A stretch of DNA of 33,227 nucleotides from Acidimicrobiia bacterium (GCA_009377435.1 WHUC01000008.1:1-33227); one strand, 5' to 3'; positions 1 through 11,336 are shown, counted from the stretch's first letter. Made by a program: numbers and translations. The notes: a model not told the origin generated them from the letters alone.

Positions 1-108
1 TGTGGTGTGGTCCTCGCCGCTCGGGCACCGACGACGGTGTGGGAGCATCCCGGCGACTACATCGCCGCCTGCCGTGAGGAAGGGCTGGTCTTCGCCCAGC
101 GCCATTAG
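1..108 (+). CDS. C-terminal fragment of an unknown protein (truncated at window edge)
   Basis: Frame 1 reads CGVVLAARAPTTVWEHPGDYIAACREEGLVFAQRH* and stops at TAG 106-108; protein-like composition; convergent with the next gene. Not in the ORF track because its start is outside the window. Confidence 0.5.
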   Translation, partial: CGVVLAARAPTTVWEHPGDYIAACREEGLVFAQRH

Positions 109-142
109 GAAGGGAGCTGCGGTCGCATTCCACGCCAGACCA

Positions 143-637
143 CTAGGGCCTGACCGGTTCGGTTTCCTCGGTGGGCTCGTCGGCGTAGACGTCTTCGGAG
201 GTGCCGTAGAAGACCGGCTCTATCTCGTCGGAGGTCTCCGGTTGTGCTTGTTCGTAGGACTCGGGTGGGCTGAGGCTCTCTTCGAGGACGACGACCTCGA
301 GACCACCGACGACATCGGAGGTCAGGTTGTAGATGACCGCCAGGAGCACGGCGAAACCCGTTGTGACGGCCCACCACACCAGGGCGCCGAAGACCACGAA
401 TCGGGTGAACTGCTCGGTGTTGGCAAATGGGTTGTCCCCCGCCTCGAGCAGGGTCACCTGCACCAGTAGCTCCGTGATGGCATCGGGGATCCCGGCACGC
501 TCGATGATCGACCAGCCGATGATCACCCCGAGGACGATGGCGATTGCGGCCACTGCAAACACCACCGCACCCGTCTTGAGAACGGTCCACGGGTCGATCT
601 TGCGGATGATTCTGCGAACTCGGCGAACTGTTGCCAT
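143..637 (-). CDS. DUF3566-type transmembrane protein downstream of gyrA
   Basis: MATVRRVRRIIRKIDPWTVLKTGAVVF...; two hydrophobic segments, acidic tail; AGGAG upstream of the ATG at 637; classic position after gyrA in Actinobacteria. Confidence 0.8.
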   Translation of the reverse strand: MATVRRVRRIIRKIDPWTVLKTGAVVFAVAAIAIVLGVIIGWSIIERAGIPDAITELLVQVTLLEAGDNPFANTEQFTRFVVFGALVWWAVTTGFAVLLAVIYNLTSDVVGGLEVVVLEESLSPPESYEQAQPETSDEIEPVFYGTSEDVYADEPTEETEPVRP

Positions 638-701
638 TGCTGCTCCTGATTGTAAACGCCGGTGCGCCGAACCCCACGGATACGACAACCGGTCGGGCCG
701 G

Positions 702-3146
702 TCAGCCCCCGTTCTCGCCCACGACGATGGTGAACGCCGAGAGATGGCCGCCCTTCTTCAGGTCGATCACCTTCACTCCCGTCGAGTCCCGCTTCTGCCT
801 GCTGATCGACTTGACGGCCGTGCGGATACCGATACCCGACGACGAGATGAGGAACACGTCGTCCTCGGGCAATACGGCGCGGGCCCCCACCAGCGTTCCC
901 CGCACCTTGGTGAGCTTGAACGCCTTCACCCCGACCCCGCCTCGTTTCTGACGGGGGAATTCGTCGGTGGAGGTGCGTTTCCCGTAGCCGCCGGTGGTGA
1001 GCAGGAGAACCTCGTCACCGTCGACGTCGGAGGAGGCGGCGACCACCTCGTCGTCGCCACGGAGTCGGATGCCGCGCACACCCTGTGTCGCCCTACCCAT
1101 CGCCCGGAGACCGGACTCGGCGAAACGGATCCCCATCCCGTTCTTGGTGAACACCAGGATGTCGTTGGCGCCCGTTGTCGTCCTCGCCGACACCAGTTCG
1201 TCGTCGTCGGTGAGGTTGATCGCCACCAGGGTCTGATTACGGGAGTCATACTCGGCGAACTCGGTCTTCTTGGCCTGCCCGTTCTTGGTGACCATCACCA
1301 GATACCGGGCGGTCTCATAGTCGCGGGTGTCGATGATCGACTCGATCGTCTCGTCGGGTGCGAGGGGTAGCACCGCCTGGGCGAGGACACCCCGTGAGGT
1401 CCGTGCCTGACGGGGAATCTGGTGGGCCTTTATCCGGTGGACCAGACCCTTGTTGGTGAAGAACAACAGATAGGCGTGCGCCGTGGTGTGAACCAGATGG
1501 GTGACGGCGTCGTCCTCTGAGACCTCGGCGGCTCTGATCCCACGCCCACCCCGGCCCTGGATCCGGTAGGTGGAGGCCGGCACCGACTTGAGGTACCCGC
1601 CCTGGCTCGACGTGACGATCAGCTCGTCATCGGCGATCAGGTCCTCCAGGGAGAGCTCACCCTCGTCGGGGACGAGCCGGGTGCGCCGCGGCTCGCCGAA
1701 CTGCTCCCGAATCTGGTTGAAGTCCTCGGCAATGATCGCCCGGCGACGCGCCGGATCGGCCAAGATCGCCTTGAGCTCGGCGATGAGCTGGCGCAACTCG
1801 GCGAGTTCGGCGCGGAGCTTGTCGACCTCGAGGGCGGTCAGCTTCCTCAGCTGCATGTCGAGGATGGCATTGGCCTGGATCTCGGTGAGGTCGAAGGTCT
1901 CCATGAGCCCGGAACGGGCCGAAGGTGTGTCGGCCGAGGACCTGATCAGCGCGATCACCTCGTCGATGTTGTCGACGGCGATGATCAGACCCTCAAGGAT
2001 GTGGGCCTTCTCCTCGGCGCGATCGAGACGGAACTTCGTCCTCCGCTCGATCACCTCCATCTGATGGTCGAGGTAGTACCCGATGATGTCGGCGATCCCC
2101 AGGGTGCGGGGAACCCCGTCGACGAGGGAAACCATGTTGTAGGCGAACGAGTCCTGCAATGGTGTCATCTTGTAGAGCTGGTTGAGGACGACCTGGGGGA
2201 TGGCGTTCTGTTTGAGCTCGATGACGAGACGGGTGCCGACCCGATCGGACGACTCGTTGCGGATCTCGGCGATCCCGGTTACCCGCTTGCCGTCGACGAG
2301 CACTTTGATCTTGGCCACGACCCGCTCGATCGACACCTGGTAGGGCAGCTCCGTCACCACGATGGCGGTACGGCCCTGGCGGACCTCCTGGACGTCGCAT
2401 GCGGCCCGCACCCGCACCGACCCGCGGCCCGAGGTGAGGGCGTCACGCACACCGGCACGACCGACGAGGAAGCCACCGGTGGGGAAATCGGGTCCCTGGA
2501 TGAACTGCATCAGCTCGTCGGAGGTGGCATCGGGATTCTCCAGAACATGGAGACAGGCATCGACGACCTCACCGAGATTGTGGGGTGGGATATTGGTGGC
2601 CATCCCCACGGCTATACCCTGTGACCCGTTGACCAACAGGTTGGGATAGCGCGCCGGGAGAACGGTGGGCTGAGTCAGCTCACCGGAGTAGTTATCGGTC
2701 ATGTCGACCGTGTTCTCGTTTATGTCCTCGAGAAGATGGGTCGACAGCCTGGTGAGACGACATTCGGTATAGCGGGCGGCGCCCGGGGGGTCGTCGGGGG
2801 TCCCGAAGTTGCCCTGCGGATCGATCAGGAGGTGCCTCATGGAGAAGTCCTGACCCATCCGCACGAGGGCGTCGTAGATGGCCTGGTCACCGTGGGGGTG
2901 GTAATTGCCCATCACGTCGCCGACCACCTTGGAGCACTTACGGTGCGCCGAGGACGGGCCGATGTTGTTCTCGAACATCGAGTAGATGATGAGCCGTTGC
3001 ACCGGTTTGAGACCGTCACGCACGTCGGGGAGGGCGCGGCTGACGATTACCGACATGGCGTAGTCGATGAAGCTCTGCTCCATCTCCTCGGTTATCTCGA
3101 TGTCGGGCAGATCGAATTGTTCGATGGGGGGTAGTTGGTCTGTCAT
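702..3146 (-). CDS. gyrA: DNA gyrase subunit A
   Basis: 814 aa; RALPDVRDGLKPVQRLIIYSM, YHPHGDQAIYDALVRM, AARYTECRLT, and a GyrA-box-like QGRGGRG; directly follows the gyrB stop. Confidence 0.98.
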   Translation of the reverse strand: MTDQLPPIEQFDLPDIEITEEMEQSFIDYAMSVIVSRALPDVRDGLKPVQRLIIYSMFENNIGPSSAHRKCSKVVGDVMGNYHPHGDQAIYDALVRMGQDFSMRHLLIDPQGNFGTPDDPPGAARYTECRLTRLSTHLLEDINENTVDMTDNYSGELTQPTVLPARYPNLLVNGSQGIAVGMATNIPPHNLGEVVDACLHVLENPDATSDELMQFIQGPDFPTGGFLVGRAGVRDALTSGRGSVRVRAACDVQEVRQGRTAIVVTELPYQVSIERVVAKIKVLVDGKRVTGIAEIRNESSDRVGTRLVIELKQNAIPQVVLNQLYKMTPLQDSFAYNMVSLVDGVPRTLGIADIIGYYLDHQMEVIERRTKFRLDRAEEKAHILEGLIIAVDNIDEVIALIRSSADTPSARSGLMETFDLTEIQANAILDMQLRKLTALEVDKLRAELAELRQLIAELKAILADPARRRAIIAEDFNQIREQFGEPRRTRLVPDEGELSLEDLIADDELIVTSSQGGYLKSVPASTYRIQGRGGRGIRAAEVSEDDAVTHLVHTTAHAYLLFFTNKGLVHRIKAHQIPRQARTSRGVLAQAVLPLAPDETIESIIDTRDYETARYLVMVTKNGQAKKTEFAEYDSRNQTLVAINLTDDDELVSARTTTGANDILVFTKNGMGIRFAESGLRAMGRATQGVRGIRLRGDDEVVAASSDVDGDEVLLLTTGGYGKRTSTDEFPRQKRGGVGVKAFKLTKVRGTLVGARAVLPEDDVFLISSSGIGIRTAVKSISRQKRDSTGVKVIDLKKGGHLSAFTIVVGENGG

Positions 3147-5180
<2,034 letters not shown>

Positions 5181-5332
5181 TCACATGTCCACCCAGAGAA
5201 TGTCATGGGGGCGTGACAAAAACCTGTCCGTCGGCGGGAACGGTGTCCGAGACGGGATGGTCCGCTCCGTCCGACGGGCACCCCGGGAAACGTACAAACC
5301 GGGATCGACCCACCCAATCTCACACATGTGTC

Positions 5333-5361
5333 ATTCTACCGGCTTGGGAGCCGAATCCCAA
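5333..5361 (-). promoter_or_regulatory. Candidate gyrBA promoter TTGGGA-N17-TAGAAT (minus strand)
   Basis: Minus strand: -35 TTGGGA (5361-5356), 17-nt spacer, -10 TAGAAT (5338-5333), followed by the 10-bp palindrome ACACATGTGT (5322-5331). Confidence 0.4.
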
Positions 5362-5363
5362 GC
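5342..5363. repeat. Perfect 8-bp inverted repeat GCTTGGGA-GCCGAA-TCCCAAGC
   Basis: Read directly; lies in the gyrB-methyltransferase gap and overlaps a candidate -35 on the minus strand. Confidence 0.7.
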
Positions 5364-5450
5364 TTTCACGGCCTTCCGCGCCCACTCCAATTTGGGGTGG
5401 ATTCGGGATCACCCCGGGAGTCTCTGTAGATGCCGGAACACCGGTCTCTA

Positions 5451-6818
5451 TTAGGGAAAACCGGCCAACACGCCAACCGTTTCCGCTCCGAGTATTTGCA
5501 CAACGGCGGTCACCGGTCCACCTTTGCCGGTGACCCCATCGATGATCTTCTCGGCGGGGTTTCCCGGTCTTGGAAGGTCGCTGGTGAGGACTACGACCGG
5601 CAACAGGGGATCGACCGCATGGATAGCCGCCGCCGCGCCCACCACGCGGAGCAAGGTGTCGATCCCGGACAGCCCGGGTCGGGTCAACGCATACGATCCG
5701 GCGACGAGAAACCCGACCGGATCGCCACTGGGGGATACCCCCATCAGATCGAGCGTCACCCCACCCCGATGACGCACCTGTTCTGTGACATCGGTGAAGC
5801 CGGCGGCCTCGAGCGTGAGCCGAGAGTGGTCGCGCATCGAGAGGCCCTTCGTCACCGCCTCGACGAGAGCCGACTCATCCGGTTCGGGGGCCCCAACGGG
5901 GACGGTGGCCCCGAGACGCCGTCGGGCCGCCTCAAGATATCCGGCGTCTGTGTCATAACCGATGTAACGCCGGTCGGTCATCTTGGCGGCGACGGCCGTG
6001 GTGCCCGAGCCGATGAAGGGGTCGACTACCACGTCACCGACGAAGGTGAACAACTCGATGAGTCTCCTCGGCAGCTCGACGGGAAAAGGGGCGGGGTGGC
6101 CGACGGCCGACGCCGACTCCGAGGCGATCGCCCAGACGTCGGTCGTGGCCTCGAGGAACTCGTCGCGCCATATCGAAACCTCGTTCGGCAGACCCCGCTC
6201 GCTTCGGGTGCTCCGGGGTATCGCCCGGTCGAACCGGCCCTTCGACGCGATCACGATCCGTTCGGTGAGGTCACGTAGCACCGGGTTCACCGGTGACTGG
6301 AACGACCCCCACGCCGTGGATCCGGATGCGCCACGCGCCTTTTGCCATATCACCTCACCCCTCGGGAGAAGACCCAGTCTCTCGAAAATCCCGAGGACGT
6401 CACCGGAGAGGGACCGATATGGTTTGCGACCGAGGTTGGCGACGTTCACCGCCATCCTTCCCCCGGGCTCAAGCACCCGGACACACTCGGCGAAAACCTC
6501 CTCGAGCATCGCCAGGAACGCGGCGTAGGAGTCGGGACTACGGCCGTCGGCGACATCGGCCTCGTATTCCTTGCCGACGAAGTACGGGGGCGAGGTGACC
6601 ACCAGGGCCGCAGTGGCATCGGGTATGGCCTCCATATGCCGGGAATCCCCCAGAACCAACGAGTCCAGAGCCCGCTCTAGGTTGGCCCGATCGCCGAGCT
6701 GGTCCGAATGGTCGATCACGGGTGGGTCGAAGCGTCGATAGAACGCCGTCGAATCGTGGTTCTCCCGTTTGGAAACCCCGAAGGCCGACGTGGATGTCCC
6801 TGCTCTCGCCTCCGTCAC
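5451..6818 (-). CDS. Site-specific DNA methyltransferase (TSPPY type, orphan) with additional C-terminal domain
   Basis: 455 aa; VVTSPPYFVGKEYE precedes VVDPFIGSGTTAVAAKMTDRRYIGYD (motif IV before motif I, beta-class order); no adjacent restriction gene. Confidence 0.88.
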   Translation of the reverse strand: MTEARAGTSTSAFGVSKRENHDSTAFYRRFDPPVIDHSDQLGDRANLERALDSLVLGDSRHMEAIPDATAALVVTSPPYFVGKEYEADVADGRSPDSYAAFLAMLEEVFAECVRVLEPGGRMAVNVANLGRKPYRSLSGDVLGIFERLGLLPRGEVIWQKARGASGSTAWGSFQSPVNPVLRDLTERIVIASKGRFDRAIPRSTRSERGLPNEVSIWRDEFLEATTDVWAIASESASAVGHPAPFPVELPRRLIELFTFVGDVVVDPFIGSGTTAVAAKMTDRRYIGYDTDAGYLEAARRRLGATVPVGAPEPDESALVEAVTKGLSMRDHSRLTLEAAGFTDVTEQVRHRGGVTLDLMGVSPSGDPVGFLVAGSYALTRPGLSGIDTLLRVVGAAAAIHAVDPLLPVVVLTSDLPRPGNPAEKIIDGVTGKGGPVTAVVQILGAETVGVLAGFP

Positions 6819-6834
6819 CCCCAGGACTGTAGCT

Positions 6835-7152
6835 CTAGGAGACTGGTGTGGAGCGTCTTCGCCCGGGGGGGCGCAACTCCACCGACGAGATCACATCCGA
6901 CCCGTATGTGGCGGAGAGGCGCTCGGTCAGACCGTCGACGCCATACCGGAGTAGTCCCAGACTGGCGTTGTCGACCGCCTCGACATGGAGCACACCCGAC
7001 CGGAGAAAGATCGGTGTGGTCTTCTCGTCCCACGGTCTCCCCGCCACCTCGGGCCACTCGTCACGGATGCGGTCCATGGTCTCGGGTTCGGGTAACCCGA
7101 GGCGGGACAACAGCTCTCTGAGGGCCTGGTCCAAACCCACCGGCTCCTTCAT
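6835..7152 (-). CDS. DUF721/DciA-like protein
   Basis: 105 aa; RDEWPEVAGRPWDEKTTPIFLRSGVLHVEAVDNASLGLLRY; 4-nt overlap with recF, the usual DUF721 position. Confidence 0.8.
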   Translation of the reverse strand: MKEPVGLDQALRELLSRLGLPEPETMDRIRDEWPEVAGRPWDEKTTPIFLRSGVLHVEAVDNASLGLLRYGVDGLTERLSATYGSDVISSVELRPPGRRRSTPVS

Positions 7153-8258
7153 GTCACCGACCCGTCATGCGATCTCCACTCCCGGCCGGTGACGGGCACG
7201 TCTTCGGGGCGAGCCGACGAGATAAAGGTCTGCGTATCGGGGAGCAGTTCGGCGAGGGCGTGTGCGCGGTCACGATCCAGCTCGGAGAACACGTCATCGA
7301 GCAGCAGCACCGGGGGGACACCCACGAATTCGGTGATCACCCGCTGTGTGGCGAGACGGATGGCAAGGGCATAGGTCCGTTGCTCGCCCTGACTCCCATG
7401 GACACGGGAATCGTGGCCGTCGAGGAGTAACACCGGGTCGTCTCGGTGCGGTCCCACAAGTGTCAACCGACGCTCCATGTCCCGATGACGGGTGCCCAAG
7501 AGGGCATCGGCGAGAGCCTTCTCGTAGACGCCTGCTGGGATGGTCGGGTCGGTCTTGTCGACCCACTCTGCCCGATACTCGATGTCGACGTGGATATCCG
7601 AGGTCGATATGTCGCGGTAGGCCCGTTCCATCTCGGGCTGGAGGAGCTCCATGGCCCGGACCCGTCTCGACAGGACCCGACCCGCCGACTGGGCGAGGCG
7701 GGCGTCCCAGACACCGAGGGTGACCTCATCACGCTCTCGTTGTTTGAGGAAGGCGTTACGCTGACGCAGGGCCTTGGCGAACTCGCTCTGGTCGAGAGCG
7801 CTCACGGGCCACAATTGGACCGCCACCTCGTCGAGTAGGTCCCTTCGCCGGCCCGGCCCCCTCTTGATGAGATCGACGTCCTCGGGAAGAAAGGTGACGG
7901 TGCGGATGACCTCGCCCAGATCCGAGGCCCGGCGCAGTCTGTGACGGTCGACCTGGACCCTACGGGACCGATTGCGGAAGATCTCGATCTCCACGAGGTG
8001 CCCGTTGTCCCCCCACCCCAAACCGGCACGGATTACCCCGGAGTCGGCCTCGTAGGAGATCAACCCGTCGTCGGGCACTCCCCGGAACGAGCGGAGAGAG
8101 GGGAGATATCCGATCGCCTCCATGAGATTGGTCTTGCCGGCGCCGTTGGGGCCGACGAGGAGGTTGACCGTGGGATCGGGATGCCATTCCAGAGCGCGAT
8201 ACGACCTGATGTCGGCGAGTGTGACCCAGCGGATCACCACCGAACTGGTGCTCCCCAC
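7149..8258 (-). CDS. recF: DNA replication/repair protein RecF
   Basis: 369 aa; LVGPNGAGKTNLMEAIGYL, SQGEQRTYALAIRLA, PVLLLDDVFSELD. Confidence 0.96.
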   Translation of the reverse strand: MGSTSSVVIRWVTLADIRSYRALEWHPDPTVNLLVGPNGAGKTNLMEAIGYLPSLRSFRGVPDDGLISYEADSGVIRAGLGWGDNGHLVEIEIFRNRSRRVQVDRHRLRRASDLGEVIRTVTFLPEDVDLIKRGPGRRRDLLDEVAVQLWPVSALDQSEFAKALRQRNAFLKQRERDEVTLGVWDARLAQSAGRVLSRRVRAMELLQPEMERAYRDISTSDIHVDIEYRAEWVDKTDPTIPAGVYEKALADALLGTRHRDMERRLTLVGPHRDDPVLLLDGHDSRVHGSQGEQRTYALAIRLATQRVITEFVGVPPVLLLDDVFSELDRDRAHALAELLPDTQTFISSARPEDVPVTGREWRSHDGSVT

Positions 8259-8270
8259 CGTGAGTACGGT

Positions 8271-9350
8271 TCAGACACGGACCGGCATGAGGAGATAGAG
8301 ATACGAATCGTCTTCGGGGTCGTCGATAACCGCTGGTTTCACGCCGTCGACGAGACGTAGCCGGATCTTGTCGGTGGGTATCGCCCCCACCCCGTCGGCG
8401 AGGTACCTCGGGTTGAAGGCGACCGTGATGGGCTCCTCACCGGTGTAGTCGCCGTCGAGGTGTTCGGTCTCACCACCGACGTCCTGGCGGCTGACGGTGA
8501 CATCGACACCGTTCTCGGAGACCTCGAGCCGCACCGGGATGTGGTCCTCGGCGACGAGGAAGACGCGATTGAGGGCGTCGAGCACCTCCTCCCGATCAAG
8601 TATCACCTGGGCGGGGAAGCTGTCGGGCAGCAATGAGGCGTAGGAGGGGAACTTCCCCTCGATAAGACGGAGGCGAAGGATGCCCCTCTCCGAGGAGAAC
8701 ACGACTTCGCGGTCGAGCACCGCGGTGGTCACCTGGGCGGCACCTATCGTCCTCGCCAGCTCACGAAGGCCCCGCGCCGGGACCAGACCCGACCCCTCCA
8801 ATCCGATCCCGAAGAGGTCACGCACGGCAAGCCGGTAGGCGTCGGTGCTAACCAGTCGCAGACCCTCGTCGGAGGTCTCGAAGAGGACCGCGGTCAGGAT
8901 GGGACGAGCGGCATCGTTCGACGCCGCGATCACCACCTGGGCGATCGAGTCGGCGAGTTGCACGCCGTCGACGGCCACACCATCGCCCTCGTCGCTGGAG
9001 ATCGACGGGAAATCGGACGTCTCCAGTGCTCGGAGACGAAACTCCGGGCCCCGACCCGAGATTATGACCTCGTTCCCGCCGGCGTCGATGGTGATGTTTC
9101 CCGCCGGCATACGTCGCACGGCGTCGGTGAGGAGTCTTCCCGGGATCACCGCTCGTCCGCCGTCCATCACCTCTACCTCGATACTGGTTTGCACCGTGAT
9201 CTCGAGGTCGGTCCCGGTGACATGGAGCTTGTTCCCATTCGTCTCACAGAGAAGACCCTGGAGCACGGGAATCGCCGACCGGCTTCCCACCGCCCGAAAT
9301 GCGCGCCCCAGGGCGTCTGCAAGATCATCTCTCTCTGCTCGAATTCTCAC
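8271..9350 (-). CDS. dnaN: DNA polymerase III beta subunit (sliding clamp)
   Basis: 359 aa; MRIRAERDDLADALGRAFRAVGSRSAIPVLQGLL..., ends SYLYLLMPVRV; GTG start. Confidence 0.96.
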   Translation of the reverse strand: MRIRAERDDLADALGRAFRAVGSRSAIPVLQGLLCETNGNKLHVTGTDLEITVQTSIEVEVMDGGRAVIPGRLLTDAVRRMPAGNITIDAGGNEVIISGRGPEFRLRALETSDFPSISSDEGDGVAVDGVQLADSIAQVVIAASNDAARPILTAVLFETSDEGLRLVSTDAYRLAVRDLFGIGLEGSGLVPARGLRELARTIGAAQVTTAVLDREVVFSSERGILRLRLIEGKFPSYASLLPDSFPAQVILDREEVLDALNRVFLVAEDHIPVRLEVSENGVDVTVSRQDVGGETEHLDGDYTGEEPITVAFNPRYLADGVGAIPTDKIRLRLVDGVKPAVIDDPEDDSYLYLLMPVRV

Positions 9351-9373
9351 GGGGTGCGATGCCTTTCTTCGGT

Positions 9374-9553
9374 CATTTCAGTTAATTGAAACAGGTATTA
9401 GATGTAGTAGGGGCTGTGGATTGTGGATTGTGCCACGAGAGTCGCTTCGAGCGGGACTTTTGAGCCTTGTGGCCTGTGGAGGATATCGGGTGGTTTTCCA
9501 CGATGATTGTGACGTCGGTCTCGCGCTGTGGGTAAAGGGACCCCGTGTCCACA
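9374..9553. other. Putative oriC (dnaN-dnaA intergenic): AT-rich segment, DnaA-trio-like repeat, GC spacer, cluster of DnaA boxes
   Basis: TGTGGATTG 9415-9423 and 9422-9430, TGTGGAGGA 9475-9483, TTTTCCACG 9494-9502, TGTGGGTAA 9527-9535, GTGTCCACA 9545-9553; AT-rich block 9374-9400; TAG-type triplets 9396-9410. Confidence 0.75.
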
Positions 9554-9581
9554 ACTCTTCCCCATGATGTTCCCACCGGGA

Positions 9582-10961
9582 TCAAGAACCACGGAGGTTC
9601 TTGGTGAGCTCGGAAACCCGGTCATAGACGCCGCGGTCGGTCTGCATGACCCGTTTGACCTTGTCGATGGAGTGGATGACCGTGGTGTGGTCCCGCCCCC
9701 CAAAATGGGCGCCGATCTTGGGCAGGGAGAGATCGGTGTGCTCCCGACACAGGTACATCGCCACCTGGCGCGCCAGCACCAGCGGTTGACGGCGGGAGGG
9801 CCCGGTGATGTCACCAAGGGAGAATCCGTAGGCGGTCGCCGTTGCCGTGATGATGTCCTCGGCGTACACCATCTTGGGCTCGTTGGCCGCGCTCAGGTCA
9901 CGGAGTACCTCGCGGGCCATCTCGAGCTCGATGGGTGAGTCGGTCAGTGCCGCCCAGGCCGTTACCCGGGTGAGAGCGCCCTCGAGTTCGCGGATGTTGT
10001 CCGAGACGAGGGTGGCGATGTGCTCGAGGACCTCTATTGGAACCGGTTTTGGCGAGGCCTCGGCGTTGCGTCGCAGGATGGCGAGTCGCGTCTCGACGTC
10101 GGGCGGTTGGATGTCGGTGAGAAGACCCCATTCGAATCGACTGCGGAGCCGGTCCCCGAGACTGGCGAGGTTGCGGGGATGACGGTCCGAGGAGATGACC
10201 ATCTGCTTGCCGCTCTCGTAGAGGGTGTTGAACGTATGGAAGAATTCCTCAAGGATCTGTTCCTTTCCCTCGAGGAACTGGATGTCGTCGAGGAGCAGGA
10301 CGTCAACGGATCGGTAATTGTGTTTGAAATCGTCGAGGCGTTTCCGTCTGATGCCGTCGATGAACTCGTTGAGGAAGTTCTCGGAGGTGACGTATCGGAT
10401 CCGCGCTCCCCGGTAGAGCTCGGTGGTGTGATGACCCACCGCATTGAGGAGATGGGTCTTTCCGAGCCCGGCCGCTCCATAGATGAAGAGGGGGTTGTAA
10501 TGGGTTCCGGGCTGTTCGGCCACGGCCATGGAGGCGGCCCAGGCGAACCGATTGGACTGGCCGACCACGAAGGTCTCGAACCGGTAGCGATTGATGAGAC
10601 TGGGGTTCTCCGAGGGGTTGATGATCGGAGGTGTGATGGCCTCCGAGACGCCGGTGTCAGCCTCCGCGGCGTCACCCATTGCTGGTTCGGTCTGCTCTGT
10701 GTCGGGGGAGGACACCCGGAAGTGGAGGGCGGTCTTACTGCCAAAGGTGTCGGTGAAGGCCGATTGGATGGCACCGTTGTGTTTGTCCTGAACCCACCGG
10801 AGGTGGAACTCGGTGGGTGCTGTGAGCGTGGGCACGTCCGCCGACCGATCCGGTGTCAGCGCACTGAGCCAGGTCGCCCAATTGGCCTCCGAGACCGAAT
10901 CGTGGAGCGCCGTCCTGAAACGATCCCACTCTTCTTCCTCGGCGTGGTGGGGGTAGGCCAC
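9582..10961 (-). CDS. dnaA: Chromosomal replication initiator DnaA
   Basis: NPLFIYGAAGLGKTHLLNAVGHH, LLLDDIQFLEGKEQ, ARQVAMYLCREHTDLSLPKIGAHFGGRDHTTVIHS. Start set at GTG 10961 (MAYPHHAEEEEWDRF) with GAGAGGAG upstream rather than the longer ORF start at 11147. Confidence 0.95.
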   Translation of the reverse strand: MAYPHHAEEEEWDRFRTALHDSVSEANWATWLSALTPDRSADVPTLTAPTEFHLRWVQDKHNGAIQSAFTDTFGSKTALHFRVSSPDTEQTEPAMGDAAEADTGVSEAITPPIINPSENPSLINRYRFETFVVGQSNRFAWAASMAVAEQPGTHYNPLFIYGAAGLGKTHLLNAVGHHTTELYRGARIRYVTSENFLNEFIDGIRRKRLDDFKHNYRSVDVLLLDDIQFLEGKEQILEEFFHTFNTLYESGKQMVISSDRHPRNLASLGDRLRSRFEWGLLTDIQPPDVETRLAILRRNAEASPKPVPIEVLEHIATLVSDNIRELEGALTRVTAWAALTDSPIELEMAREVLRDLSAANEPKMVYAEDIITATATAYGFSLGDITGPSRRQPLVLARQVAMYLCREHTDLSLPKIGAHFGGRDHTTVIHSIDKVKRVMQTDRGVYDRVSELTKNLRGS

Positions 10962-10981
10962 CTCAACTCCTCTCTCCGTCG

Positions 10982-11013
10982 ATATCCACAACTCTCTCCA
11001 CAGTTGTGGAAAG
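10982..11013. promoter_or_regulatory. DnaA-box cluster in the dnaA leader, including the inverted pair TCCACA-GT-TGTGGA
   Basis: ATATCCACA 10982-10990, CTCTCCACA 10994-11002, TGTGGAAAG 11005-11013, immediately upstream of the dnaA start. Confidence 0.6.
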
Positions 11014-11107
11014 CGCGCGCGAGCAGAAACACGACAGCACACATGAACACCCACCCCAGGTGCTCGGGGAAGTCTTGCTCCGGCAATTTTCTGCTCGGTG
11101 AACATGC

Positions 11108-11137
11108 AGTATCGAATATCGAAACCCGACTCGTCAA
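11108..11137 (-). promoter_or_regulatory. Candidate dnaA promoter TTGACG-N18-GATACT
   Basis: Minus strand -35 at 11137-11132 and -10 at 11113-11108, about 145 nt upstream of the dnaA start. Confidence 0.45.
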
Positions 11138-11336
11138 GAGCGCGCAAAACGCCCCCATGTAAGATCTTGGGTGGACGATCGCCCGATGTTATCCCTGCTC
11201 ACGGTGGTCCTCGGGAGTGGTGGCCGAACGTATGTACGCTACCGTTATGCGGCCTTTCGCTCAAGAGCGGTTTTCGCGAGTGTGGGTTTTTCTTCGCGCT
11301 CTGATTTCGGGGAGCGCCATCCCGGCCCGCCTGCCT

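Noticed and set aside
9584-9602. AAGAACC-ACGGA-GGTTCTT hairpin at the dnaA 3' end as a terminator
   Set aside because: Lies within the final dnaA codons and stop, with no U-tract; could equally be codon-driven.
10020-11162. 380-aa plus-strand ORF opposite dnaA
   Set aside because: Antisense shadow of dnaA running into its leader; no domain signal.
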